64,000 nucleotides of DNA from Acidimicrobiales bacterium. GTDB lineage: Bacteria > Actinomycetota > Acidimicrobiia > Acidimicrobiales > JAKAVM01. Below the pieces are notes generated by a model that was not told the DNA's origin, did no database searches, and saw nothing but the letters and a program-made list of their open reading frames with translations. A program made the translations under genes and the position numbers. Of this stretch, positions 24,864 to 33,433 are shown in pieces (positions within the stretch are counted from its first letter, which is position 1; the number at the start of each line of letters is the position of its first letter). The stretch spans positions 1 through 64,000 of the forward strand of contig DAIDHF010000004.1 of assembly GCA_027452005.1 (NCBI GenBank). The letters are read 5' to 3'.

Positions 24864-26399
24864 AGTAGCCTGGGCTGGCATGGTCTGGGGAGCGGTCACC
24901 GGGTACTGGGCCATCGGAACCGGGATCTCATTTAGCTGGTTGGCCTGGCACTCTCGTTGGACTGCGGGAGAGTCCTGAGAGGTCGTGGCCAGCTCTGGCA
25001 TGGAAGACGCACCTCGAGTCACCGACAGGGTAGAGGTGAGATCTCCAACAGTCTTGCGTCTCCATGCCGAGATATTGGGGACCGAGATTCCAAAACGGGT
25101 CTCTAGGAATCTGAGAATTGACGTGTGATCAAAGAGGTCAGAGTTGATGTATCCCCCTGTAGAAAACGGAGAGGCAACAATCATGGGGACTCTAAAGCCA
25201 AGTCCAATTGGCCCAGAGATGTTTTGGGCGTTAGCCGGAAGGGGACTCACAGTTACGTACTCACCGGCGGTTCCAGCAGGAGCAACCGGCGGGGCCACGT
25301 GATCGAAGAACCCGTCGTTCTCGTCATAGGTAATAAACACGGCCGTCTTGGCCCACAACTTGGGGTTTGACGACAGGGCACTTAGAACCTGGTCGATAAA
25401 CCACCCACCCCTAGACGGGGGAGCCGGGGGGTGCTCGTCATATCCTAACGGAGCCAATACCCAGCTGACAGCTGGCAGGTTGTCAGTTGCCACGTCGTGC
25501 GCAAAGTCGCCCTCAAAGGAGTAGTTGAAAGCGTTTGAGTAAAGGGTGCTCGTTGGGTCTTGATACTGTTTGAAGTACAGCAAGATGTTATTTGAGATCG
25601 CCATTGCGAGAGGACTACCCGGTTTATACTGTGGCCCAATTGGGTTGTAGACCTTCCAGGAAATACTACGCTTGGAAAGCAGTTCAGGAACGGTCGTCCA
25701 AGATACGCTAAATTCAGCTTGTGAGGACAAGTTAGTTATAAGGATCGGACCACCAGCCTCGCCAGTGGGGTCCAACATACCAGTCATAGACATGAGCCGG
25801 TTAGGATGCGTTGGTCCCATGACTGAACAGTGGTAACTATCGCACAGCGTGAAGTTGTCGGCCAGACTAAAGTGGAATGGAATATCGGCTCGTTCATAGT
25901 ATCCCATCGTGAGAATGCCGTTGGTCGCTCCATCTACCTGGGGAGAGGTATGAGTTGACACAAACGCGTCCATCTTGCCCTGGTTCCAGCACTCGTGCTG
26001 GGGCCCCCAGCTGTGAGAGAGGTCCGCTGTACACTCGGCCATCTGGGTCTGGGTGTTGAGATGGAACGGGAGGAGGTGTCCATTGAAGCCTGCCGGGGCA
26101 CCGGGCCAAACCTGGGAGAAAACCCCTGATTTGAGTGCAACCGGATCGGAAAACCCTCTAGATGACTTGTAGGTCCCAAAGTAGTGGTCAAAAGACCGGT
26201 TCTCTTGCATCAAGACCACCACGTGTTCAATAGCCCCGATGTCAGACCCGGCTGGGGCAATCTTGGCGGCCCCAGCCGCTGTGGACGGCTTCGGCGACTT
26301 GGTCGATGACGAGCAACCTGCGGCTGCCAGGCCCAGGCCACCAGCCAGAGTGGCGGCCAGGAGGTCTCTTCTAGAAATCTGGTTTTTGTTATCAGTCAC
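24861..26399 (-). CDS. Phospholipase C-like phosphoesterase, Tat-exported lipoprotein
   Basis: A 512-residue member of the bacterial phosphoesterase family that contains non-haemolytic phospholipases C and acid phosphatases. The N-terminus has a twin-arginine signal (SRRDLLAATLAGG) ending in a lipobox (LAAAGC), so it should be folded in the cytoplasm, exported by Tat and lipid-anchored outside. The hallmark IEHVVVLMQENRSFDHYFGT is near residue 57, followed by the metal-site stretches GPTHPNRLMSMTG and ITYDENDGFFDHVAPP. It likely releases phosphate or head groups from phospholipids. Single gene, separated from its neighbours by promoter regions. Confidence 0.87.
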   Translation of the reverse strand: MTDNKNQISRRDLLAATLAGGLGLAAAGCSSSTKSPKPSTAAGAAKIAPAGSDIGAIEHVVVLMQENRSFDHYFGTYKSSRGFSDPVALKSGVFSQVWPGAPAGFNGHLLPFHLNTQTQMAECTADLSHSWGPQHECWNQGKMDAFVSTHTSPQVDGATNGILTMGYYERADIPFHFSLADNFTLCDSYHCSVMGPTHPNRLMSMTGMLDPTGEAGGPILITNLSSQAEFSVSWTTVPELLSKRSISWKVYNPIGPQYKPGSPLAMAISNNILLYFKQYQDPTSTLYSNAFNYSFEGDFAHDVATDNLPAVSWVLAPLGYDEHPPAPPSRGGWFIDQVLSALSSNPKLWAKTAVFITYDENDGFFDHVAPPVAPAGTAGEYVTVSPLPANAQNISGPIGLGFRVPMIVASPFSTGGYINSDLFDHTSILRFLETRFGISVPNISAWRRKTVGDLTSTLSVTRGASSMPELATTSQDSPAVQRECQANQLNEIPVPMAQYPVTAPQTMPAQAT

Positions 26400-26525
26400 A
26401 ATTCATCCAGATTACGAGAGTGTGAACACCCAGGCACGCATTTTGGTAACAATCCTTTCCAGGGCCTCTATGACCTGGTCGGCAATCGTTCGTCGGTACA
26501 ACCACTCGGTTTGGCGGTACGTTCT

Positions 26526-26740
26526 CCGGTGACGTCCTCTGATGGCTGAAGCCACCAGCTTCCTGCTGGCCTCTACCAGAGAGCTCTTCTCAGCCATTCC
26601 CCTACAGGCGCTTGAAGGACCCGTCCAATCCCGTTGCCATCCACTGTACACCTCGGGTGTGACGCCCCCCGGGCCGTCGCCCCGAACCCCGATTCCCCTG
26701 ACGGCTGAAGCTGCCAGTCCCCTCGGGGTAACTTGATGGA
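26526..26740 (-). mobile_element. Hairpin-bounded element relic, IS200/IS605-like or REP-like
   Basis: Read on the minus strand, the element opens with a 42-base block that is 40/42 identical to the repeat at 55234 and contains a GCTTCAGC hairpin. It ends with a second hairpin (TGGTGGC-TTCA-GCCATCA) plus a tail ending in CGTCACCG that matches the other half of the 55-kb copy with one mismatch in 32. About 140 bases of GC-rich sequence lie between. Subterminal TTCA-loop hairpins and ends near TTAC and TCAC recall IS200/IS605 elements and their MITEs. No transposase or TnpB ORF is recognisable. Confidence 0.55.
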
Positions 26741-26862
26741 GCGACCGCGTGACCTACTCACAAAACCGGCCTGTCGTGGCCTGGCTAGGGGGGACCGGCG
26801 CTAACAACGTAACCGTCTAGATCTTTTGGTATATGACGGTACCTTTGGCCTAACCGTGCACT

Positions 26863-26880
26863 TATAATCTTTGGCCTCTA
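26863..26880 (+). promoter_or_regulatory. Promoter of the SDR gene with flanking direct repeats
   Basis: TATAAT at 26863-26868 is a consensus -10 about 107 bases before the SDR start. It is flanked by two copies of TTTGGCCT (near 26844 and 26871), the second followed by ATGGCC. This could be a regulator site; no regulator is assigned. Confidence 0.35.
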
Positions 26881-26974
26881 TGGCCGGACTGGAAGGTAAA
26901 CTCGCAAATGCTCACCTGGCTGTGGCATGTTTGGTAGGCAGGTCAACAAGTAACAAGAGGAAGGAAGTACTGCC

Positions 26975-27895
26975 ATGCAAGGGGAAGGTCGCCCACTGGA
27001 AGGAAAAGTCGCCATTGTAACCGGGGCTGGAGGTGGGATAGGCCGAGGAGAGGCCCTCCTACTTGCCGCACAGGGTGCAAAGGTCCTGGTAAATGACCTC
27101 GGTGGGACCCTCGGGGGAGATGGATCCGACCAGTCAGCCGCTCAAAAGGTGGTAGAGGAGATTGTTCGCGCTGGAGGGGTTGCCGAGGCCAACCACGATG
27201 ACGTGGCTAGCTGGGATGGGGCCAAGGCACTTATCGACCAGGCAGTAGCCCACTTTGGTGGCCTGGATATCTTGGTCAACAACGCCGGGATTCTGCGTGA
27301 CGGGATGTCCTTCAATTTGACCGAGGCAGACTGGGACGCAGTGATAAAGGTCCACCTAAAGGGACACTTTGCCCCGACTCACTTTGCGGCCACTTTTTGG
27401 CGCGAACGATCCAAGGCTGGCAACCCGGTCAAGGCAAGTGTCATCAACACGTCATCGGAGTCCGGGCTCTATGGTAACGCTGGCCAGTCCAATTACTCGG
27501 CCGCCAAGGCCGGGATCGCCTCACTCACCCTCGTCTTGGCCCGGGAACTGGAGCGTTACGGGGTCCGGGTGAACGCCATAGCCCCCCGGGCTCGCACCCG
27601 GATGACCGAGTCCACTTTCGGTGATCTCTCGACTGGAGGGACCTTTGACGTTTGGGATCCCCACAACGTGGCTCCGGTCGTGGCTTGGTTGGCTGGCGAC
27701 CGCGCCGAAAACATTAGCGGCCAGATCTTCGTGGTCTATGGCGGGACAATCGAGCTCATAGAGCCCTTCCGAGTAGTATCAAAGATTGCGAAAGACAACA
27801 GATGGACCCCAGAAGAACTCGCCGAGCGATCACGAGAGCTTTTCGGAGATCGTTCTGGCAGAGTGCCCGACTTTCCGGTCAACTTCTTCGACTAA
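26975..27895 (+). CDS. Short-chain dehydrogenase, MFE2/Hsd4-like 3-hydroxyacyl-CoA dehydrogenase type
   Basis: A 306-residue SDR. The nucleotide motif is VTGAGGGIGRGEALLLAAQG, followed by NDLGGTLGGDGSDQSAAQ, NNAGILRDGMSFNLTEADW, catalytic Ser and YSAAK (SNYSAAKAGIASL). The NDLGG insertion and the NAGILRD motif mark the subgroup containing the dehydrogenase of peroxisomal multifunctional enzyme 2 and mycobacterial Hsd4A, Hsd4B and Rv3548c, which oxidise 3-hydroxyacyl-CoA intermediates of sterol side chains. ATG start with AGGAAG upstream. The convergent dehydrogenase pair downstream fits a beta-oxidation role. Confidence 0.82.
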   Translation: MQGEGRPLEGKVAIVTGAGGGIGRGEALLLAAQGAKVLVNDLGGTLGGDGSDQSAAQKVVEEIVRAGGVAEANHDDVASWDGAKALIDQAVAHFGGLDILVNNAGILRDGMSFNLTEADWDAVIKVHLKGHFAPTHFAATFWRERSKAGNPVKASVINTSSESGLYGNAGQSNYSAAKAGIASLTLVLARELERYGVRVNAIAPRARTRMTESTFGDLSTGGTFDVWDPHNVAPVVAWLAGDRAENISGQIFVVYGGTIELIEPFRVVSKIAKDNRWTPEELAERSRELFGDRSGRVPDFPVNFFD

Positions 27896-28000
27896 CCTGG
27901 CTACTCGCGCGACTAGCGACACGAAGTTTGTAAGATCTTCTTGAGTCTCACAATGGGCAAAATAGCGCCACCAAATCCTCGGCTATAAATAGAGGGAGCA

Positions 28001-29191
28001 TCAACGGAGAACCAACCCGGTAACCCGGTCTAAGTGGAAGTCGACAGTTCCCCACAAGTTCGCAAGGGCCCATGACCGTTTCATGTACATGTGTAGGTCG
28101 TGTTCCCACGAGTACCCAATTGCCCCGTGGCACTGAAGAGACGTCTTGCCCGCCAGGCGGGCCGCTCTGGAGGCGTACACCTTGGCAAAGGACACGTCCC
28201 TCAAACACTCATCCCAACGCCCAGCAATATCATCGTCTGACATGGAGTGGCTTACTAGATCCTCTACAAACCGGTCTAGATTAAAAGCCGCATAATAAAC
28301 AGGATGCCTGGCGTGGTCAAGGGCAAGATATGAGTTGGCCAAATGATGCTTGACGGCCTGATTGGATCCAATGGTGACCTGGAACTGGGTTCTGTCTTTT
28401 GCATAGTCCACAGCCATGGAAATCATCTTGTCTGCCAAGCCGATCAGTTGTCCGGCCACAACCAGGGTACACCGTTCGATGGTTATCTGCCTTACTAGCT
28501 CGATTAACGTTTTAGTCTTCTTGTCGAACTGATCAATCGGGAAAGTCAGGTCAAGGTTAATAATCCCGCCGCGATTGAACTGCCCTTGGTCGACCCAGGA
28601 GAGTTGATAGGAGTGGTCGACTGACCGCGCCGGGACCTGAGCGACTGGTGGGGTGGCCTGGCCTAGAGAGGGTCTTGGTCTGTTAGGGTCGTCCCACATA
28701 AGACCCCGAGCTAGTCGGGGACCTTGACCCTCATAACATAACAGGACCAGGTCACTTGCCTCTCCCCAAGCCACCGGGTCAGTTGGCCTCAGTTGAACCG
28801 TGGCCACCTTGGTGCCTGAGACTAGATTGTTGAAATCTTCTTGGCCCGGACCTTCCAAGAGATCACCCCCGGCTAGGCCAAGAGACCATAACAGAGACAA
28901 ATGCCCGACCACCGCGCACGTGTGCTCGACAACCGGACCCACAAACGCACACCGTCCCAGTTCCTCGGCGGCCAGACAGACCTCGACTAAACCCATCCCA
29001 AGACCTCCCAGATCTTGAGGGGCCAATAGTGAGAACATCCCCACCTCGCCTAGGACCCCCCAGGCCTTCTGGTCAATTGGGTGTAAGCCCTCAAAGATTT
29101 CGCGCAGTCTCTCAGGGGTGAACTCTTTGGACAAGACCTCACCTAGGGTGTCTCGAAGGTCGAGTTGATCTCGGGTAAATGAGAAGTTCAT
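28001..29191 (-). CDS. Acyl-CoA dehydrogenase, small-subunit-like
   Basis: A 396-residue acyl-CoA dehydrogenase-like protein. N- and C-terminal helical domains are clear (MNFSFTRDQLDLRDTL; YAKDRTQFQVTIGSNQAVKH; CHGAIGYSWEHDLHMYMKRS), while the central domain is divergent and lacks the SEPxAGSD motif of the large subunits. That pattern fits the beta subunit of a heterotetrameric enzyme. The ATG overlaps the stop of the upstream dehydrogenase (29188-29191, ATGA), so the two are translationally coupled and probably assemble together. An insert with LARGLMWDDPNRPRPSLG is peculiar to this copy. Confidence 0.82.
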   Translation of the reverse strand: MNFSFTRDQLDLRDTLGEVLSKEFTPERLREIFEGLHPIDQKAWGVLGEVGMFSLLAPQDLGGLGMGLVEVCLAAEELGRCAFVGPVVEHTCAVVGHLSLLWSLGLAGGDLLEGPGQEDFNNLVSGTKVATVQLRPTDPVAWGEASDLVLLCYEGQGPRLARGLMWDDPNRPRPSLGQATPPVAQVPARSVDHSYQLSWVDQGQFNRGGIINLDLTFPIDQFDKKTKTLIELVRQITIERCTLVVAGQLIGLADKMISMAVDYAKDRTQFQVTIGSNQAVKHHLANSYLALDHARHPVYYAAFNLDRFVEDLVSHSMSDDDIAGRWDECLRDVSFAKVYASRAARLAGKTSLQCHGAIGYSWEHDLHMYMKRSWALANLWGTVDFHLDRVTGLVLR

Positions 29192-30348
29192 CGCCGTGGT
29201 AGCCCCAAGAGTCGTTCGGCAACTATATTTCTCTGAATCTCGTTGGTCCCTGCATATATCGGGCCAGCCAAAGAAAATTCAAAGCCCTTCATCCACTCGG
29301 ACTCCAAGTGCCCCATTCCACCGAGTATTCCCAGGGCGGTCTCGTGAATCTCAATGTCCATTTCTGACCAAAATATCTTGTTCAGAGAGCTTTCGGGACC
29401 TGGCTTTTGGCCGGCCACGATCTTAGAGACCGTGGCATCGGTGGCCAACTTGTAGGCCTGTGCCTTCATCCAACACTCGGCCACCTGACGTCTATAACGG
29501 GAATTTTGAGCTAAAGAGTCTTGGGCGAGTTCCCCCTGGCGGGCCTTGTATAGGTCTATTAGACGATCCACAGCAGCCATAAAGCGTCCCGGGCTTCTAA
29601 GACTTAGTCCCCGCTCAGATCCGGTCGTGGCCATTGCCACCTCCCATCCGCGGTCAACTTCCCCGAGGATGTTGGAGTCGTCAACAAACACGCCGTCGAA
29701 GAAGACTTCTGCAAACCCGACGTCTCCGTCAAACTTGTTCACCGGCCTCACGGTTATCCCAGGTGAAGACAGGTCGACTAAAAAGTAGGTCATTCCCCGG
29801 TGCCGGTCAGCCTGAGGGTCGGTCCTAAACAGGCCGAAGAGATGCGTACAAAATGCCCCCCGAGTGGTCCAGGTTTTCTGACCATCTAGTATCCAGCCCC
29901 CGGCGGCCTCGTCTCGGGTAGCCCGAGACGATATGCCAGCTAGGTCACTCCCGGCGTTGGGTTCAGACCATCCCTGACACCACATGTCCTGGGTCGAGGC
30001 CATCCTGGGGAGTATCCGGTCCTTTTGTTCTTGGGTCCCAAACTCAAAAACGGTCGGGGCTAGGAGGAAGATCCCGTTCTGGGCAACCCGCTGGGGTAGT
30101 CCAGCCGAGTAGTACTCCTCCTCAAATATCAGCCACTCCCAGAGTGACGCGTCTCGGCCTCCGTAGCGGGCAGGCCACGACACGACCGCCCAACCGGCCT
30201 CATATAGAACCTTCTCCCAGGCCCGGTGAACGTCAAAACCTTCCCGTGTGTCACCCGGGGGCATAGGTAGTTTGGGGGCATTTTGAGTAAGCCACTGCCT
30301 GGCCTCGTGCCGAAACTGGATTTCCTGGTCACTATATGTAAGGTCCAC
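29188..30348 (-). CDS. Acyl-CoA dehydrogenase, large subunit type
   Basis: A 386-residue FAD acyl-CoA dehydrogenase with MWCQGWSEPNAGSDLAGI, LDGQKTWTTRGAFCTHLFG and the C-terminal GTNEIQRNIVAERLLGLP. It heads a two-gene minus-strand operon with the smaller subunit. The GTG start has no ribosome site but lies six bases after a CATAAT box (TTGGCT 17 bases further up), so transcription should begin at the start codon. It is divergent from the DUF35-aldolase pair with only about 20 bases between start codons. Likely oxidises a branched or steroid acyl-CoA; substrate inferred from neighbours only. Confidence 0.87.
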   Translation of the reverse strand: MDLTYSDQEIQFRHEARQWLTQNAPKLPMPPGDTREGFDVHRAWEKVLYEAGWAVVSWPARYGGRDASLWEWLIFEEEYYSAGLPQRVAQNGIFLLAPTVFEFGTQEQKDRILPRMASTQDMWCQGWSEPNAGSDLAGISSRATRDEAAGGWILDGQKTWTTRGAFCTHLFGLFRTDPQADRHRGMTYFLVDLSSPGITVRPVNKFDGDVGFAEVFFDGVFVDDSNILGEVDRGWEVAMATTGSERGLSLRSPGRFMAAVDRLIDLYKARQGELAQDSLAQNSRYRRQVAECWMKAQAYKLATDATVSKIVAGQKPGPESSLNKIFWSEMDIEIHETALGILGGMGHLESEWMKGFEFSLAGPIYAGTNEIQRNIVAERLLGLPRR

Positions 30349-30352
30349 CCAT

Positions 30353-30383
30353 GTATTATGCTCTGTCTGATGGAAATAGCCAA
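30353..30383. promoter_or_regulatory. Compact bidirectional promoter between dehydrogenase and DUF35 genes
   Basis: The box GTATTATG supplies CATAAT on the minus strand (30360-30355, TTGGCT at 30383-30378, six bases to the GTG start) and TATTAT on the plus strand (30354-30359, 10 bases to ATG 30370). One AT-rich core could thus serve both directions, giving leaderless or nearly leaderless mRNAs. The minus-strand promoter is better supported than the plus. Confidence 0.45.
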
Positions 30384-30834
30384 GAACGCCGTTGTGGCCA
30401 TTGAGGGTTGGTTCGACCCGTCCCCGTCTAATCCAGCCCTACTAGGTACTCAGTGTACGGAGTGTTCAACTTTTTACTTTCCGCGCGAGGAGTTATTCTG
30501 CAAGAATCCCAGGTGCTCTTCGACCAGTTTCGACCAGGTCAGGTTGAGTTCAAGAGGGACTATCTGGTCCTTTACCGATGCCCAGTACCAGCCACCCCCG
30601 CCATATGTTTCCGGGGACCCCTTTGAGCCCTTTGCCCTGGTGGCCGTGGAGCTTGAACGCGAAAAGATGGTCGTAATGGGCCAAGCCGCCCACGGATATC
30701 AGGTAGACGACCTGAGTGTGGGTATGGCCGTTGAACTCGTAGTAGAGACCCTATATGAGGATGAAAATAACTCGTACCTGATCTGGAGATGGAAGCCAGA
30801 TGGGGCCTCAAAGACTTCAAAGCAGGCCCCCTAG
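30370..30834 (+). CDS. DUF35 zinc-ribbon/OB-fold protein, partner of the downstream aldolase
   Basis: A DUF35 protein of about 154 residues. The zinc ribbon is CTECSTFYF followed by FCKNPRCSS, with the second pair spaced C-x4-C instead of the common C-x2-C; the OB-fold follows with GTIWSFTDAQYQPPPPY. The track start (30283) runs into the divergent dehydrogenase; ATG 30370 or 30358 fits better and would be nearly leaderless. Its stop overlaps the GTG of the thiolase-like gene by one base. This gene pair mirrors the DUF35-Ltp2 pairing at 6133/8114 and DUF35-Ltp3/Ltp4 pairs of mycobacteria. Confidence 0.78.
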   Translation: MEIAKNAVVAIEGWFDPSPSNPALLGTQCTECSTFYFPREELFCKNPRCSSTSFDQVRLSSRGTIWSFTDAQYQPPPPYVSGDPFEPFALVAVELEREKMVVMGQAAHGYQVDDLSVGMAVELVVETLYEDENNSYLIWRWKPDGASKTSKQAP

Positions 30835-32033
30835 TGGGGCGTGTCGAGCCCGTTGCGGTCTTAGGTATTGGGATGCATCCGTGGGGCAAGTGGGGGAAGA
30901 ACTTTGTTGAGTACGGTCTCGTGGCCGCCAACGCGGCACTAAAAGATGCCGGACTCACCTGGTCGGATATCGAGTTTATATCTGGGGCCGATACCATAAG
31001 GAACGGGTACCCGGGATTTATAGCCGGAGCAACCTTTGCGCAAGCTCTTGGCTGGAACGGTACCAGGGTCTCTAGCTGCTATGCGGCCTGCGCCTCGGGA
31101 GCACAGGCTCTGGCCAACGCTCGGGCCCAGATCCTAGCCGGGCTTTGTGACGTGGCCCTGGTGATTGGTGCTGACACTACCCCAAAGGGATTCTTTGCGC
31201 CCGTGGGAGGAGACAGGAAAGACGACCCAGACTGGCTTAGATTTCATCTCATGGGGGCCACCAATCCGGCCTACTTCGCTCTTTATGCTCGGCGCAGGAT
31301 GGCCTTATACGGCGACACTCACGCGGACTTCGCCATGGTCAAGGTGAAAAACTCCCGACACGGGCTGGCTAACGAGTTTGCCCGGTATCGAAAGGAGGTA
31401 AGCGTCGAGGAGGTCCTGGCCTCGCCGGTGGTAGCTGATCCCTTGCGGTTACTTGAGATCTGTGCCACCTCAGATGGGGCGGCTGCCTTGGTGGTGACCT
31501 CGTTAGATTTTGCCAGGAAACATTCGGGGCTTAGTGGAGCTGTCAAAGTGGCTGGAATCTCTACAGTTACCCCTAGCTTCCCCAACACGGTAATTGAGAT
31601 GCCCAACTTCTCGACCGATTCGGCGGTTACTCACGAGATCTCGGGTCCGACCTTTAGGGACTCGATTGCCTGGGCCGCATACGAGGAAGCCGGGATAGGC
31701 CCCCAAGACGTCGACCTGGCAGAGGTCTATGACCTGTCGTCGGCCCTGGAGTTGGACTGGTATGAAAATATCGGGCTGTGCAAACCCGGTGAGGGCGCCC
31801 GGCTGATCCGCGACGGGGACACCCAGATTGGGGGGAAGATCCCGGTGAACCCTAGTGGGGGACTGTCGTGCTTTGGAGAGGCAATACCGGCTCAGGCACT
31901 CGCCCAGGTGTGTGAGATGGTTACCCAGCTTCGAGGTAACGCAACTGGCCGTCAGGTCGACGGGGCAAAAGTTGCGGTAAGTGCCAACCAGGGTCTCTTT
32001 GGCCACGGGTCAAGTGTGGTGGTGACCAAGTAA
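30834..32033 (+). CDS. Thiolase-like lipid-transfer protein, probable second side-chain aldolase (Ltp3/Ltp4-like)
   Basis: A 399-residue thiolase-superfamily protein from GTG 30834, which shares a base with the DUF35 stop (TAGTG); the track start at 30789 overlaps that gene by 46 bases. Features are VAVLGIGMHPWGKWG, SSCYAACASGAQALANARAQ, PLRLLEICATSDGAAALVV and the end GGLSCFGEAIPAQALAQVC. A Cys remains in CYAACASG, so thiolase chemistry is not excluded. Coupling to a DUF35 gene favours an aldolase like Ltp3/Ltp4, which cleave C24-branched sterol side chains. Substrate inferred. Confidence 0.78.
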   Translation: MGRVEPVAVLGIGMHPWGKWGKNFVEYGLVAANAALKDAGLTWSDIEFISGADTIRNGYPGFIAGATFAQALGWNGTRVSSCYAACASGAQALANARAQILAGLCDVALVIGADTTPKGFFAPVGGDRKDDPDWLRFHLMGATNPAYFALYARRRMALYGDTHADFAMVKVKNSRHGLANEFARYRKEVSVEEVLASPVVADPLRLLEICATSDGAAALVVTSLDFARKHSGLSGAVKVAGISTVTPSFPNTVIEMPNFSTDSAVTHEISGPTFRDSIAWAAYEEAGIGPQDVDLAEVYDLSSALELDWYENIGLCKPGEGARLIRDGDTQIGGKIPVNPSGGLSCFGEAIPAQALAQVCEMVTQLRGNATGRQVDGAKVAVSANQGLFGHGSSVVVTK

Positions 32034-32041
32034 TCTTCTTG

Positions 32042-32557
32042 TCACCGGTCAGGACTGGCAAGGTACACTTTTCTGGAAAACAGGTTACTTGGATTGGTCA
32101 CCCGGTCTAAGAAAACCAGTCCGTTTAGGTGGTCGATCTCGTGCAGGACTGCCCGGGCTTCAAAGCCCCGGGTGGTAATCTCGATCGGCCTTTCCTCATG
32201 TGTCAGGCCGGTTAGGCTAATCTCAAATGCCCGAGGGATGTCGGCCGTGAAGTGGGGTACGCTCATGCACCCCTCTCGAATAGTCTCAAGGCCCTGCTTG
32301 GTTTGAATTTCGGGGTTGAAGAGTACAATTAGACCGTGGCATTCGGTGGTTTTCTTGTGACCTGACACGTCAAGTGCAAATGCTCTCAGAGGTATGCCAA
32401 TCTGGTTGGCCGCTAGGCCCACACAACCAGGGGATGCCCGCATGGTGTCTATCAGGTCTTGGGCCAGATTAGACTCAAAATCCGAGATTTTTGCGACCGG
32501 CTTTGTTGGGGTAGATAAAACGGTGTGCGGAATTTCCAAGACCTGTCGGATAGCCAC
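32042..32557 (-). CDS. def: Peptide deformylase
   Basis: A 171-residue metal-dependent hydrolase that removes the formyl group from nascent proteins. All three signature motifs are visible: GLAANQIG (motif I), EGCMSVP (motif II, metal-binding Cys) and HEIDHLNGLVFLDR (motif III, HExxH). Length is normal. It converges with the aldolase gene, with nine bases between their ends, and lies 17 bases downstream of the ACT-domain gene on the same strand. Many actinobacteria carry several def copies; whether this is the housekeeping one is unknown. Confidence 0.92.
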   Translation of the reverse strand: MAIRQVLEIPHTVLSTPTKPVAKISDFESNLAQDLIDTMRASPGCVGLAANQIGIPLRAFALDVSGHKKTTECHGLIVLFNPEIQTKQGLETIREGCMSVPHFTADIPRAFEISLTGLTHEERPIEITTRGFEARAVLHEIDHLNGLVFLDRVTNPSNLFSRKVYLASPDR

Positions 32558-32574
32558 TGAAAAATCCCAGAAAT

Positions 32575-33150
32575 CTAGAGAGTACTGTCTTCAACCGGGC
32601 TAGCCGATATCTGAATGTTCAGCTTTCCTGCCACGATTGAAAGTGCGTCTTGCAACTCGGACTCGTCCACGGCGGCGGGGACTTGGGCGTGGATCACCAT
32701 GGCGTAGACCGCCTGGGTAGACCCCGAGGAGAGTTGAGTGCGCAGGTTCAAGATGTTTACCGAGTGCTCAGCCAGACAGGTACTCACCGCGTGGACTATC
32801 CCAACCCGGTCCTGCCCGTAGGCATTTATATACCATTCTTTCCCGAGTTGCGAATCAGCTGGCCCCCCGGTGATCTCACTAGAGCTTGCAGGTGCTAGGA
32901 CGGAATCGTCGAGTGGTCTGGCCACAATTGTCAGACCTAACTCACTTGAGAGCTCCGTCAAAGAGAGTTCTAAGTCTTGAGCATATATATCCTTAGGCGA
33001 TGACACTACCAGCATCATCGCAAAGTGTCCGTGTAAGATCGCCATCTCTGAGTCCTCAATCGAACACGACGTTAGGGCCAACACCTCGGTTACCGAGGCC
33101 ACAATTCCCGGCCGATCCGGGCCGATGATGGTTATGCACGAGAGATTCAT
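32575..33150 (-). CDS. ACT-domain protein of the GcvR type
   Basis: A 191-residue protein made of two ACT domains: the first opens with CITIIGPDRPGIVASVTEVL, the second (about residue 110) with AYGQDRVGIVHAVSTCLAE followed by SVNILNLRTQLS. This is the layout of GcvR-like regulatory proteins, which sense amino acids (glycine in the namesake) and control other regulators by contact. No catalytic domain is attached. Placed directly upstream of peptide deformylase on the same strand. Ligand and target are unknown. Confidence 0.78.
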   Translation of the reverse strand: MNLSCITIIGPDRPGIVASVTEVLALTSCSIEDSEMAILHGHFAMMLVVSSPKDIYAQDLELSLTELSSELGLTIVARPLDDSVLAPASSSEITGGPADSQLGKEWYINAYGQDRVGIVHAVSTCLAEHSVNILNLRTQLSSGSTQAVYAMVIHAQVPAAVDESELQDALSIVAGKLNIQISASPVEDSTL

Positions 33151-33225
33151 AAACCACCAATTGTAGGCCAGGAATGTAATAAGTTGATAGCTTCCAGTTC
33201 TCCATATGAAGCCTAGTGTGCCAGC

Positions 33226-33241
33226 ATTAGAATATTCTAAT
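33226..33241. promoter_or_regulatory. 16-bp perfect palindrome, candidate ArsR-family operator
   Basis: ATTAGAATATTCTAAT lies in the 283-base divergent region between the ACT-domain gene and the ArsR-type gene. AT-rich palindromes like this are typical ArsR/SmtB sites. It is 76 bases from the ACT gene start and 193 bases from the ArsR gene start, so it could control either. Confidence 0.45.
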
Positions 33242-33433
33242 TGTCAGTTGCGTATTGGCGTGAGATGACTTACAATAGGTTACACAATCTGGGGAAATTT
33301 GGTGCGCGCTTGATTCAATACAAATGCCCTTCTCCCTGGAAGGTCCTTGGGTAACCAGGAATTAGCTGGACGTGTTCTACAGGTGTGAGCCTCTTAGGGG
33401 GTTCACTAAATGGATAATTGCTAGGAGAGAGCG

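Larger units (their letters stand above)
26400..26974. other. 575-bp intergenic region between the PLC-like and SDR genes
   Basis: No protein gene is credible here; the short track ORFs have no family features. Contents are the upstream region of the PLC-like gene, a 200-base hairpin-bounded mobile-element relic (26526-26740), and the promoter region of the SDR gene with repeated TTTGGCCT boxes around a TATAAT. Confidence 0.7.

Noticed and set aside
26573-26761. Minus-strand 62-codon ORF as a TnpB C-terminal remnant
   Set aside because: Tempting because of the hairpins, but no TnpB zinc-finger or catalytic motif can be seen.
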